From Cyanobacteria bacterium FACHB-63 (GTDB taxonomy: Bacteria > Cyanobacteriota > Cyanobacteriia > Leptolyngbyales > Leptolyngbyaceae), in contig JACJNX010000040.1 in assembly GCA_014695255.1 (NCBI GenBank), forward strand, positions 1 through 64,000: a stretch of DNA of 64,000 nt, written 5' to 3'. Below the pieces are notes generated by a model, which worked only from the letters and a program-made list of their open reading frames with translations, ran no database searches and had not been told where the DNA came from. Shown here piece after piece: positions 46,648 through 55,467 of the stretch. A program made the translations under genes and the position numbers. Numbering within the stretch: the stretch's first letter is position 1; each line of letters begins with the position of its first letter.

Positions 46648-46974
46648 CTAGGAAACAGGTTCCAGAGATCCAAGCGGGTTCGGAATTGTGTCCGACTGCT
46701 GGTACTCTCCGGTGATGACATATTCTAGACGCAGCTTCAGCCAAGTAATAAATTGTTTGTTGGTGGAGACGATCGCCACGCAGGGACGCGGACATTTTGC
46801 TTTGATTTCTGCCATTTCTGGCGCTTCTAAGAAAGCAGGTTCTTTGATCACCCAGAAATCAATCTCTCTTTTCTTTTCTTCGTAGTCGCGATAGCGTTCC
46901 CGTAGAACCTCGTCCATCGGTTCTTCTTCCAGCAAAAATTTCTGGCTTGCCAAAACGTAGTAGTAAGTTGTCAT
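46648..46974 (-). CDS. ycf54: Ycf54, Mg-protoporphyrin monomethyl-ester cyclase subunit
   Basis: A 108-aa protein with the Ycf54 pattern TYYYVLASQKFLLEEEP, EIDFWVIKEPAFLEAPEM and FITWLKLRLEYVITGE. Ycf54 is needed for the oxidative cyclase reaction that closes the fifth ring of chlorophyll (with AcsF). It ends 13 bases before the start of the downstream exported-protein gene, and pdxJ ends 45 bases beyond that region on the same strand. Confidence 0.95.
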   Translation of the reverse strand: MTTYYYVLASQKFLLEEEPMDEVLRERYRDYEEKKREIDFWVIKEPAFLEAPEMAEIKAKCPRPCVAIVSTNKQFITWLKLRLEYVITGEYQQSDTIPNPLGSLEPVS

Positions 46975-47019
46975 GGGGTCTTCCTATGTGATCAGTCTTT
47001 GAGTGAAAAATCCGGAGCG

Positions 47020-47742
47020 TTAGAGTTCGCCGCGAATGGCTTGTTTCATTTCTCGCACCGCTCGTTCCAGTCCAACAAGAACGGCGCGACTAATGATCGT
47101 ATGTCCAATATTCAATTCTTCCATGCCGGGGAGTCGGGCGATCGGTTGAACATTCCAATAGGTCAAGCCGTGCCCAGCGTTGATGCGGAGCCCAGCAGCA
47201 ATCGCAATTTCGCAGCCCTGTGCCAGAATTTCTAATTCTTTGGCTTGTCCTTCTTCGGAATATGATCCGGCATACTGTCCGGTGTGCAGCTCGATGAATT
47301 TTGCACCCGTGGCGGCAGAAGCGTCGATTTGTTCAGGGTCAGCGTCGATAAACAAACTGACCGGAATTCCTGCACTTTGTAAGGTGCTAACAACTTCGGT
47401 CATGCGATCGAGCACTCCTACAATATCGAGTCCGCCTTCGGTGGTGACTTCCTCACGCTTTTCGGGAACGAGCGTGACGTAATCGGGTTTGAGATCGAGC
47501 GCGATCGACACCATTTCATCGGTCGCTGCCATTTCTAAGTTCAGATGTGTCCGAACGGTTTGCCGCAGCAATCGAACATCGTGATCCTGAATATGACGGC
47601 GATCTTCGCGCAGGTGAACGGTAATGCCATCGGCTCCAGCGAGTTCAGCGAGAACCGCAGCAGCGACGGGATCAGGTTCGATCGTGCGTCGGGCTTGACG
47701 GATAGTTGCGATGTGGTCAATATTGACACCAAGAGTAGGCAA
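47020..47742 (-). CDS. pdxJ: Pyridoxine 5'-phosphate synthase
   Basis: A 240-aa TIM-barrel enzyme. Signatures are [16 protein letters not shown] at the N-terminus, [26 protein letters not shown] and [27 protein letters not shown] precedes the C-terminal INIGH-like segment ELNIGHTI. It condenses deoxyxylulose phosphate with 3-amino-1-hydroxyacetone phosphate to form vitamin B6. Confidence 0.96.
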   Translation of the reverse strand: MPTLGVNIDHIATIRQARRTIEPDPVAAAVLAELAGADGITVHLREDRRHIQDHDVRLLRQTVRTHLNLEMAATDEMVSIALDLKPDYVTLVPEKREEVTTEGGLDIVGVLDRMTEVVSTLQSAGIPVSLFIDADPEQIDASAATGAKFIELHTGQYAGSYSEEGQAKELEILAQGCEIAIAAGLRINAGHGLTYWNVQPIARLPGMEELNIGHTIISRAVLVGLERAVREMKQAIRGEL

Positions 47743-47951
47743 GGTCTTGTTCCCAAAGCTTCAGCCAATCATTTTACCCTGTTCGTTTGAGGTTCTGCGT
47801 TTAGACAGAGACCGAAGCGATCAAGAATGCGTAATCTGAGAGCAAGTTGCAATTCTTAATTCGTTCGATTAGAAATCATTTCCGAACGTAAAGCGATTCA
47901 TTAAGATTTTCTTAATGGAAGCAAATAATCTACTCACCACAGAGCCTTGTC

Positions 47952-48638
47952 ATGCTTAATCCTGCTTTCATTCTGCGACGGCTATCGACGATTCTCGCCG
48001 TTGCCATCCTTACCCTCACGCTAGTGGGTGTCATTTCTGGAATCTTGCTTGCGTTCTATTACGTCCCGACAGCGGGTGGAGCATACGACTCGCTGCAACA
48101 GATTGATCAGGATGTGCCTTACGGTTGGCTGGTTCATACGCTGCATAATTTGGCGGGTAACTTTGTCATCGTGTTGGGTCTGGTGCAGATTGTCGTGATG
48201 TTTCTGGGTGAGCGGTTCCGTCGTAGTTGGTTGACGGCATGGATTAGCGGCATTTTATTTACCTTGAGCGCGATCGGTTTAAGCTGGACGGCGATGATTC
48301 TTAACTGGAATCAACTCGGTTTCTGGCGGCTGAAGATTGAGTTGGGAACGATCGAAGCAATCCCCTTTATCGGTGCAACGCTGCGCGACATTCTTACAGG
48401 CGGATCGGTGGGAACGCAGACAGTAGCTCATTTGTATACGCTGCACAGCTACGTGGTTTCGTTGGCTGCGGTTGGGTTGTCGATCGTGCATTTAGGTGGT
48501 CTGCTGTTTCAAGAGAAAGAACTGCAAGCTGAGCGCATGGCCGCACCTGTAGCAAAGCCTGTTCCGCCAGCTCAGGTCGAGCAACCTCAAATCGAGCAGC
48601 CCACAATGGCAGATTCAGAAGCTCAATTTCCAGCGTAA
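47952..48638 (+). CDS. Cytochrome b6-like protein (cytochrome b N-terminal domain)
   Basis: A 228-aa membrane protein that aligns with the N-terminal, four-helix half of cytochrome b6: FYYVPTAGGAYDSL, VPYGWLVHTLHNLAGN, NWNQLGFWRLKIELGTIEAIPFIG and LYTLHSYV. His65 and His165 match one haem-b ligand pair. The second pair is broken: His180 is present but its partner position is Gln79. There is no Cys anywhere, so the covalent haem c_n of b6f is not possible. A Pro/Gln-rich C-terminal tail follows. It may be a single-haem electron carrier. Confidence 0.78.
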   Translation: MLNPAFILRRLSTILAVAILTLTLVGVISGILLAFYYVPTAGGAYDSLQQIDQDVPYGWLVHTLHNLAGNFVIVLGLVQIVVMFLGERFRRSWLTAWISGILFTLSAIGLSWTAMILNWNQLGFWRLKIELGTIEAIPFIGATLRDILTGGSVGTQTVAHLYTLHSYVVSLAAVGLSIVHLGGLLFQEKELQAERMAAPVAKPVPPAQVEQPQIEQPTMADSEAQFPA

Positions 48639-48701
48639 AACTCGTTTAATAACTTAACTCTCGGTTACGATCGATCTTGCATCTTCCTTAGAAGCCTCCT
48701 C

Positions 48702-51314
48702 ATGTGGCAACCGAGATTTAGACTGAGTGCGGTTTCACCCAAGCAACTTGCGGTTTTTGAAGCTTGCCTAATTGGATTTGTATCGGGACTCGCAGCGGTT
48801 GCCCTGAAGCGAGGAGTGGGTTGGCTGAGTCAAGAGCGACTTCAAATCGCAACGGTTCATCCCGCCTGGGTTGTGCTGCCTGCAATCGGGATTGTGGCGG
48901 GACTGTTGGCAGGTAGCATTATTGAACGACTAGCACCGGAAGCCGCAGGAAGCGGCATTCCACAGGTGAAAGCAGCTTTGGGCGGGGTGACGAGTGCGCT
49001 CAATCTGCGAGTTGCGATCGCAAAACTTACAACAACCTTGCTTGTCTTGGGATCAGGATTAAGCATCGGGCGGCAAGGACCTACGGTTCAGATTGGGGCT
49101 GCGATCGCGGCTCAGTTGAGCGATTGGGTTCCGACTTCTCCGATTCATCGTCGGCAGTTAATTGCAGCAGGAGCAGCAGCGGGATTAGCTGCCGGATTTA
49201 ACGCGCCGATCGCAGGCGTTTTATTTGTTGTTGAAGAACTGTTACAGGATGTTTCTGGCTTGACGCTGGGAACGGCAATTTTGGCATCGTTTGTGGGTGC
49301 TGTTGTGTCTCGTCTGTTGGGAGGAGAGGGACTAAACGGCAGGACAAACTCGTTGGAGATTATGACGAGTTTTAACCTGGAAGCGATTCCGGTCTTTTTA
49401 ATAGTCGGCGTTGCATCAGGCTTGCTTGGCTCTTTGTTCGTGCGTGGAGTTTTGTTCAGCCTGAAATTTAATAACAATGTGATGAAGTGGAGTTTGCCGC
49501 TGCGGATTGCTTTTGCAGGGGGAATTTCAGGAGCCGCGATCGCAATTCTTCCCGACGCGCTCCGGGGAAATGCGAGCTTACAAGAAGTTTGGATTACCAG
49601 TGAATTTGGCTGGCGGATTACAGCAATTATTTTCGTTACGAAGTTTGTGTTAACCCTGGTGGCATTCGGGTCTGGTGCGCCGGGGGGATTGTTCGCGCCG
49701 TCGCTGATTCTGGGGTCAGCGCTTGGGTACCTGATTAGTTTTGCGGCTCAAAGCATCGAAAATGCAGGAGTGCCATTGGGGTTAGATTTGAGCGCGTCGC
49801 TTACGACGACCGCAGCTTTAACCGGGATGGGAGCATTTTTTAGTGCGGTCACTCGCGGTCCGATTACAGCGATCGTCATCGTATTCGAGATGACCACAGA
49901 CTTTAACATCGTGCTGCCTCTAATGATCGGGTCTGTAACGGCTTACTTAGTGGCAGAAAGTTTGTTTAGCGGATCGATCTATAAGCATCTACTTGCATCC
50001 AGAGGCATCCATCTGCAATCGAATCCAGACTTAGAAACGCGGTTGGCTGGCTTGACTGCTGCGGATTTGATGCAGCCACGAGTGGAAACTTTATCAAGTC
50101 AGATGCGCTTGGATGATGCGATTCAAGCGTTTTCACGATCGCATCATCGCGGCTTTCCAGTAGTTGATAACGGCAGATTAATTGGAATTGTCACACAAAC
50201 AGATTTAGGGCACATCACAGAACGGCAGCTAGAACACAGCCAGCCGCTCAGCGAGATTATGACTCCTCGTCCTGTAGCAGTCCATCCCGATGATCCACTC
50301 AGCCAGGTTTTGTATTTATTAAACCGCTATAAGATTAGTCGATTGCCAGTGGTGGATCGTCGGAAGTTAGTCGGGATTATCACAAGAGCAGACATTATTC
50401 GAGCGGAATCCGACAAACTCAGCGATACTGCAAAAGTCGGACCGCGATCGGAACCGTCGTTTGTGGTGTATCAAACTCGTGCCCCCGAAACTGGCAAAGG
50501 TCGGGTGCTGGTACCGATCGCAAATCCTCGAACGGCTGGGCGACTCCTCCAGATGGCAGCCGCGATCGCGCACGATCGAGATTATGAACTGGAATGTTTA
50601 CAGGTGATTCCGATCGCCCGTCATCGTACTCCTGCTGAAACTGGAGTTTCAACTACGATCAGCCGCAAACTCTTAAAGCAAGCGGTCTACTTAGGCAAGC
50701 AATGGAATATTTCAGTGCATACTCAAGTGCGGGTGACGCATGACGTTGCTCAAGCCATTCTAGAAACCGTTAAAGAACGGCACATCGATCTAATGATTAT
50801 GGGCTGGAACGGCGAAACTTCTACATCGGGTCGAATCTTTGGCAGCATTGTCGATACGATGATTCGGCAAGCAAGCTGTGATGTTGTTCTTGTGAAACTT
50901 GGGGCTGATAAAGGAATGACACTCGATCGCTGGCTAGTTCCCACAGCAGGTGGTCCTAATTCCCGGCAAGCGATTCGGTTGATGCCTGCTTTGGCGCAAC
51001 TTTCCAAGGCTCCAGAAGTTTGCCTCTGCCAGATTCATCAGCCGCAGCGCCATCTTCCTGATTCCACCTCACTGAATGAAGCGATGCAATTTTTAAACGA
51101 TCGTCTCGCCTGTCCGATTGCTCTTATGCCTGTTTGCGCCGATTCTGTATCCGATGCCGTGATTGATTTGGCGCAGCAGGGTCGGTGCGATGTGATTGTG
51201 TTAGGAGCGACCCGTGAAGGGTTTCTCCAACAGGTGATTCAGGGCAATATTCCAGAAGCCATTGCGCGGGGCTGTGACTGTACCGTAGTTTTGATGCGGG
51301 GAGCGATCAAGTAA
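48702..51314 (+). CDS. ClC-type chloride transporter with CBS and universal-stress-protein domains
   Basis: An 870-aa fusion. ClC membrane domain about 1-430: GSGIPQVK, GRQGPTVQIG and VVEE. Two CBS domains follow (about 450-580: VETLSSQMRLDDAIQ, GIVTQTDLG and LVGIITRADI). Two USP-like halves come after (about 600-730 and 740-870, with LMIMGWNGETSTSGRIFGS and VIVLGATREG). The usual gating Glu in GREGP is Gln125 here, while the internal Glu178/179 are retained. It may be channel-like or have altered coupling. It is 63 bases after the cytochrome b6-like gene. Confidence 0.88.
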   Translation: MWQPRFRLSAVSPKQLAVFEACLIGFVSGLAAVALKRGVGWLSQERLQIATVHPAWVVLPAIGIVAGLLAGSIIERLAPEAAGSGIPQVKAALGGVTSALNLRVAIAKLTTTLLVLGSGLSIGRQGPTVQIGAAIAAQLSDWVPTSPIHRRQLIAAGAAAGLAAGFNAPIAGVLFVVEELLQDVSGLTLGTAILASFVGAVVSRLLGGEGLNGRTNSLEIMTSFNLEAIPVFLIVGVASGLLGSLFVRGVLFSLKFNNNVMKWSLPLRIAFAGGISGAAIAILPDALRGNASLQEVWITSEFGWRITAIIFVTKFVLTLVAFGSGAPGGLFAPSLILGSALGYLISFAAQSIENAGVPLGLDLSASLTTTAALTGMGAFFSAVTRGPITAIVIVFEMTTDFNIVLPLMIGSVTAYLVAESLFSGSIYKHLLASRGIHLQSNPDLETRLAGLTAADLMQPRVETLSSQMRLDDAIQAFSRSHHRGFPVVDNGRLIGIVTQTDLGHITERQLEHSQPLSEIMTPRPVAVHPDDPLSQVLYLLNRYKISRLPVVDRRKLVGIITRADIIRAESDKLSDTAKVGPRSEPSFVVYQTRAPETGKGRVLVPIANPRTAGRLLQMAAAIAHDRDYELECLQVIPIARHRTPAETGVSTTISRKLLKQAVYLGKQWNISVHTQVRVTHDVAQAILETVKERHIDLMIMGWNGETSTSGRIFGSIVDTMIRQASCDVVLVKLGADKGMTLDRWLVPTAGGPNSRQAIRLMPALAQLSKAPEVCLCQIHQPQRHLPDSTSLNEAMQFLNDRLACPIALMPVCADSVSDAVIDLAQQGRCDVIVLGATREGFLQQVIQGNIPEAIARGCDCTVVLMRGAIK

Positions 51315-51488
51315 AGAAAAAACGACGTTAAAAATTCCTGCAATTCCTGTGAGATTTAGTAATTCTTGATAATTTGATGTGGCTTGGAATACATTTTACG
51401 ATCGCCCGAATTCGCAATAATGCGATCGTCAGAACCCGATTTGGCTTCGCTCCCACACCTCACCTTTTTGTTTTAGTTTGTACAAAAT

Positions 51489-52733
51489 ATGACACAGTAT
51501 TGGCTTTCTAGATTTCTCCGACAAGCCGGATTTGCGATGGCATTAGGCTCGATCGTGGGAGCTTGTGGTACAGGCGGCACTTCCAATCAAAATCAAACAG
51601 CAGCTTCTCCAAATGCGGCGGGTGGTGGCGATTATGTGGTCGGCATGGTGTTAGTCGGACCCAAAAACGACGCAGGATGGAATCAGACGCATTTTGAAGG
51701 GATTGAAGGTGCAATCAAAAACGTGCCTGGAACGAAGTTGGAATTCGTCGATAAGGTCAATCCTGCCGATCGTCCCAACGTTAAAGGCTCTCAAGTTGCA
51801 GATGACCTGATTGCGAAGGGCGCAAAGCTTGTGATCTTTAACTCGGATGACTTCAAAGACGACGCACTCGAAACCGCGAAGAAGCATCCGGACGTGAAAG
51901 TGATTCACGCTTCTGGTGACTATGCTTGGAAAGAAGGGCAAAACTTCAAAAATCAAGCGAACCTGACCAACATCATGGGTCGGATGGAATACGGCAAAAT
52001 GATGGCAGGTTGTGCGGCAGCGTTGGGCACAGAAACCGGGAAGATCGGTTATTTAGGTCCATTGATCAATGATGAAACTCGGCGCTACACCTCTGCGGCG
52101 TTCCTGGGTGCAAAATACTGCTGGGAGAACTATCGTAAAAAGCCTGCTGCGGATTTGGATTTCAAAGTGACCTGGATTGGATTTTGGTTCAACATTCCCG
52201 GCAAGACGCTTGACCCGACCAAAGTGGCAGATGACTACTACAACGGTGGCTATGATGTGGTGATGAGCGGCATTGATACACCAGAAGCAGCCGTACAGGG
52301 CAAGAAAGCGGCAGAGGCAGGTAAAAAGGTGAAGTATGTTCACTATGACCTGGAAACAGGCTGTTCGCTGGCTCCGAACATTTGTCTGGGTGTGCCATTC
52401 TACCGTTGGTCGCTGCCCTACACAGATGCGCTGAAAAAAGCAAAATCCGGCAACTATCCGAGCGAGTTTGTTTGGTCGGGACCTGACTACCAAAACCTCT
52501 CTGCACCTTCAAGCGGAATGATTGGTTTCAACGTGGGGCAAGCCCTCGGAGACAATAAGAAGTTTCTCGATGAGTTTGCTAAGGGCATGGCAGACGGCAG
52601 CATCAATCTGTACAAAGGTTCGATTAAATTCCAGGATGGCTCGGACTTTGTCAAAGCTGGTGCAACAGCAACCGATCAGCAAATCTGGTACATGCCGCAA
52701 TTATTGGCAGGGATGGAAGGTCCGAGTAAATAA
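51489..52733 (+). CDS. BMP-family ABC transporter substrate-binding lipoprotein
   Basis: A 414-aa periplasmic binding protein. A lipobox VGAC gives Cys26, followed by a Gln/Asn/Ala linker. The BMP (PnrA/Med) domain has VVGMVLVGPKNDAGWNQTHFEG, LVIFNSDDF, ASGDYAWKEG and VVMSGIDTPEAA. Family members bind nucleosides or other purine-like ligands. It begins a three-gene transporter, followed by a double ATPase and one permease. Confidence 0.92.
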   Translation: MTQYWLSRFLRQAGFAMALGSIVGACGTGGTSNQNQTAASPNAAGGGDYVVGMVLVGPKNDAGWNQTHFEGIEGAIKNVPGTKLEFVDKVNPADRPNVKGSQVADDLIAKGAKLVIFNSDDFKDDALETAKKHPDVKVIHASGDYAWKEGQNFKNQANLTNIMGRMEYGKMMAGCAAALGTETGKIGYLGPLINDETRRYTSAAFLGAKYCWENYRKKPAADLDFKVTWIGFWFNIPGKTLDPTKVADDYYNGGYDVVMSGIDTPEAAVQGKKAAEAGKKVKYVHYDLETGCSLAPNICLGVPFYRWSLPYTDALKKAKSGNYPSEFVWSGPDYQNLSAPSSGMIGFNVGQALGDNKKFLDEFAKGMADGSINLYKGSIKFQDGSDFVKAGATATDQQIWYMPQLLAGMEGPSK

Positions 52734-52763
52734 AGCGGTTCGTGTAGAGATTGAATTCTCTAA

Positions 52764-52848
52764 GGGTGGGGAGTAGGGAGTGGCGCTTCGCCAGATTAGC
52801 AAAACTATTCCAACTATTTCTCCCCATCCCCTACTCCCTCCCTTTTTT
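52764..52848 (+). repeat. GGGAGTAGGG inverted repeat with T-run inside the transporter operon
   Basis: The stem GGGAGTAGGG (52769-52778) pairs with CCCTACTCCC (52829-52838), and CCTTTTTT follows. It resembles the dispersed cyanobacterial repeat also seen at 44327. Its position between the binding-protein and ATPase genes could lower expression of the downstream genes. Confidence 0.7.
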
Positions 52849-52868
52849 ACTGCTGTGTGAAATAGCTT

Positions 52869-54380
52869 ATGAAAATCGAACTTCAACAGATAACAAAGCG
52901 GTTTGGACAAGTTTTAGCAAACGATCAGGTGTCGATGACGGTGGAAGCGGGGAGCATTCACGGTCTATTGGGTGAAAACGGAGCAGGGAAAAGCACGATC
53001 GTTAAGGTTCTGAGCGGCTTTATCAGTCGAGATTCCGGGACGGTTTTATTCAATGGAAAACCCACCAGCGTAAAAACTCCAGCAGATGCGATCCGATCGG
53101 GTGTGGGAATGCTGCACCAAGATCCGCTAGATTTCCCACCGTTGACGGTGCTGGATAACTTTATGGTCGGTCGGGGTGAGGTGCTATCGAAGGGGATTTT
53201 TTCAGGCTTAAAGTTTGTGAATCCCGATCGCGCTCGCCAAGAATTTCTGCGTCTCACCGAAACCTTTAACTTTTCGCTCAGTCCCAACAGCCGCGTTTCT
53301 GATCTCACCGTCGGAGAGCGGCAACAGCTTGAAATCATTCGGTTACTCTCGCTTGGTGTGAAGACTCTGATTCTGGATGAGCCGACCACCGGAATCTCTG
53401 CGGATCAAAAAATAGCTTTGTTTAATGCAGCAAGACAGCTTGCTTCAGAAGGCAAATCAGTGATCTTTGTCTCGCACAAGCTAGAAGATGTGGAGGAATT
53501 GTGCGATCGTGTCACCGTCATGCGAGCCGGAAAAGTGGTCGGCAATGTTCAGATTCCTTGTTCTGATTCGGTACTGATTGATCTCATCTTCGGTAAAGAG
53601 CTGGCGCTGCCGATGAAACCTGTGACCCGGCAAGCTGAACCGATGCTGGAGTTGCACAATGTCTCGGTCAAAGACGATCGCCTCGCTTTGAAGATGGGTA
53701 ACTTCACCGCCTATAAAGGGGAAGTGATTGGACTTGCAGGACTTGAAGGCAGTGGACAGCAATTATTGTTATTACTCTGTGCGGGATTGATCCGAGCGGC
53801 GACGGGAACTATGGCGATCGATCAGGTCGATATGACCCAAAAGCCTTATGCAATGTATCTTAGGCATGGAATTGGCTATTCTCCCGCCGATCGACTGAAA
53901 GATGGATTAATTCGAGGTCTGTCGATTCATGAGCATGTGATTTTGCGGAGTCAATCACGGCGATTGATGATCGATTGGAAAGGAACCCATCAACAAGCAA
54001 CCGACGCGATCGCAACCTTCAATATTCGAGGTAAACCGCACTCTCAGGTTGAACGGCTTTCCGGTGGAAATCAACAGCGCACACAGCTTGCATTGTTACC
54101 TGTGCCATTGAATTTATTGTTAATGGAACATCCCACACGCGGACTTGATATTGAATCAACCTTGTGGGTGTGGAAGCAGTTGATTGCCAGATGTCAGACC
54201 GGAACAACGATTCTATTTATGTCTTCGGACTTGGATGAAATTATGCAGTATAGCGATCGAGTTCTAGTCTTTAGTGGGGGTCAGGTGTCTGCGCCGATTG
54301 AAGCCTCAAAACTAACCGCTGAAAAGCTCGGACAGATGATCGGGGGGCGATTTGTTGAAGTAGAACCTGCCAGTATTTAG
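52869..54380 (+). CDS. BMP-type ABC transporter ATP-binding protein (tandem ABC domains)
   Basis: A 503-aa protein with two ABC domains. Domain 1: Walker A GENGAGKST (35-43), Q-loop, signature LTVGERQQLEI and Walker B LILDEPT. Domain 2: a degenerate Walker A GLEGSGQQ, signature LSGGNQQRTQLA, and NLLLMEHPTRGLD instead of the usual LIL(D/E)EP. This type drives nucleoside or BMP importers. It is followed 5 bases later by the permease. Confidence 0.92.
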   Translation: MKIELQQITKRFGQVLANDQVSMTVEAGSIHGLLGENGAGKSTIVKVLSGFISRDSGTVLFNGKPTSVKTPADAIRSGVGMLHQDPLDFPPLTVLDNFMVGRGEVLSKGIFSGLKFVNPDRARQEFLRLTETFNFSLSPNSRVSDLTVGERQQLEIIRLLSLGVKTLILDEPTTGISADQKIALFNAARQLASEGKSVIFVSHKLEDVEELCDRVTVMRAGKVVGNVQIPCSDSVLIDLIFGKELALPMKPVTRQAEPMLELHNVSVKDDRLALKMGNFTAYKGEVIGLAGLEGSGQQLLLLLCAGLIRAATGTMAIDQVDMTQKPYAMYLRHGIGYSPADRLKDGLIRGLSIHEHVILRSQSRRLMIDWKGTHQQATDAIATFNIRGKPHSQVERLSGGNQQRTQLALLPVPLNLLLMEHPTRGLDIESTLWVWKQLIARCQTGTTILFMSSDLDEIMQYSDRVLVFSGGQVSAPIEASKLTAEKLGQMIGGRFVEVEPASI

Positions 54381-54385
54381 GAACC

Positions 54386-55420
54386 ATGACACTAAACAGA
54401 ACGCTGACTTATCAAATTGGCGCGATCGTGATGGCACTTGTGGTTACGATGATCATCATTTTGCTTGCAGGAGCATCACCGATCGCAGTCTTCGCTGAGA
54501 TTGTTTCGGGTGCATTTGGTACACCCGGACAGTTTGCGCGAGTGATTGCAACCTTAGCACCTCTATTGATTATTTCCTGTGGATTGCTGTTCACCTTTAC
54601 TGCTGGATTGTATAACTTAGGGATTGAAGGACAAATTGCGTTCGGTGGGATTGCCACAACGTTTATGCTGCGGCTGACCCAAGATAGCTTTCCGCCTGCG
54701 ATCGCGCTGACTTTAGCAATTTTGGCGGGTGGAGTCGGTGGAATGCTCTGGGGAGTGCTCGCAGGAGTGCTAAACATCTATGGACGCATCAATGAGATCT
54801 TTGCGGGATTGGGATTGAACTTTCTCGCAGATGGTGTGGCATTGTACTTGGTGTTTGGTCCTTGGAAGCGTCCGGGGGTAGCTTCAATGAGTGGAACGGA
54901 ACAATTTCCAGAATCATTATGGCTGCCAACTTTTGGAAATACGGATGCAAGCCCGATCGCGCTGTTAATTGCACTGTTGGCGATTGCAACGACGATCGTC
55001 GTTCTAGGGAGAACGCACTTTGGTTTGAAGCTTCGAGCGGTGGGACAAAATCTTCGCGCCTCTTATGTGTTAGGCATTCCCTCGGTGCGTCAGCTTCTCA
55101 GTTCGTTTGCAATTTGTGGAGCATTTGCCGGGGTTGCCGGGGCGCTGCAAGTGGTGGCAGTGTTTCACCGATTGATTCCGAACATTTCGAGCGGATTGGG
55201 GTTTCTGGCGCTGCTGGTGACGCTATTAGCGGGAATGAATGCTTGGTTATTGTTGCCGATCGCGTTCTTTTTCAGTGCGCTAAACATTGGGAGCCTACAG
55301 CTACCATTAGATCTGAATTTAGAATCCTCCTTGGCAGGCGTGATTCAAGGAACACTGGTGCTGTTTGTAATTTTGGGAAAAGGATTTAGCGAGTGGAAGC
55401 GCGGGACGGTAGCACGATAA
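54386..55420 (+). CDS. BMP-type ABC transporter permease
   Basis: A 344-aa protein with eight to ten TM segments and the branched-chain/ribose-type motif LKLRAVGQNLRASYVLGI. It fits the first of the two permeases usual in these operons. The second permease is not present: the next gene is dacB on the opposite strand, with a terminator-like hairpin between them. Confidence 0.9.
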   Translation: MTLNRTLTYQIGAIVMALVVTMIIILLAGASPIAVFAEIVSGAFGTPGQFARVIATLAPLLIISCGLLFTFTAGLYNLGIEGQIAFGGIATTFMLRLTQDSFPPAIALTLAILAGGVGGMLWGVLAGVLNIYGRINEIFAGLGLNFLADGVALYLVFGPWKRPGVASMSGTEQFPESLWLPTFGNTDASPIALLIALLAIATTIVVLGRTHFGLKLRAVGQNLRASYVLGIPSVRQLLSSFAICGAFAGVAGALQVVAVFHRLIPNISSGLGFLALLVTLLAGMNAWLLLPIAFFFSALNIGSLQLPLDLNLESSLAGVIQGTLVLFVILGKGFSEWKRGTVAR

Positions 55421-55428
55421 TTTGTATT

Positions 55429-55458
55429 GATGCGATCGCAGCTACCCACGATCGCATC
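55429..55458. terminator. Hairpin between permease and dacB genes
   Basis: A perfect 10-bp stem GATGCGATCG / CGATCGCATC with a 10-nt loop, between two convergent genes. It has no T-run. Confidence 0.5.
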
Positions 55459-55467
55459 CCTCAGCGA

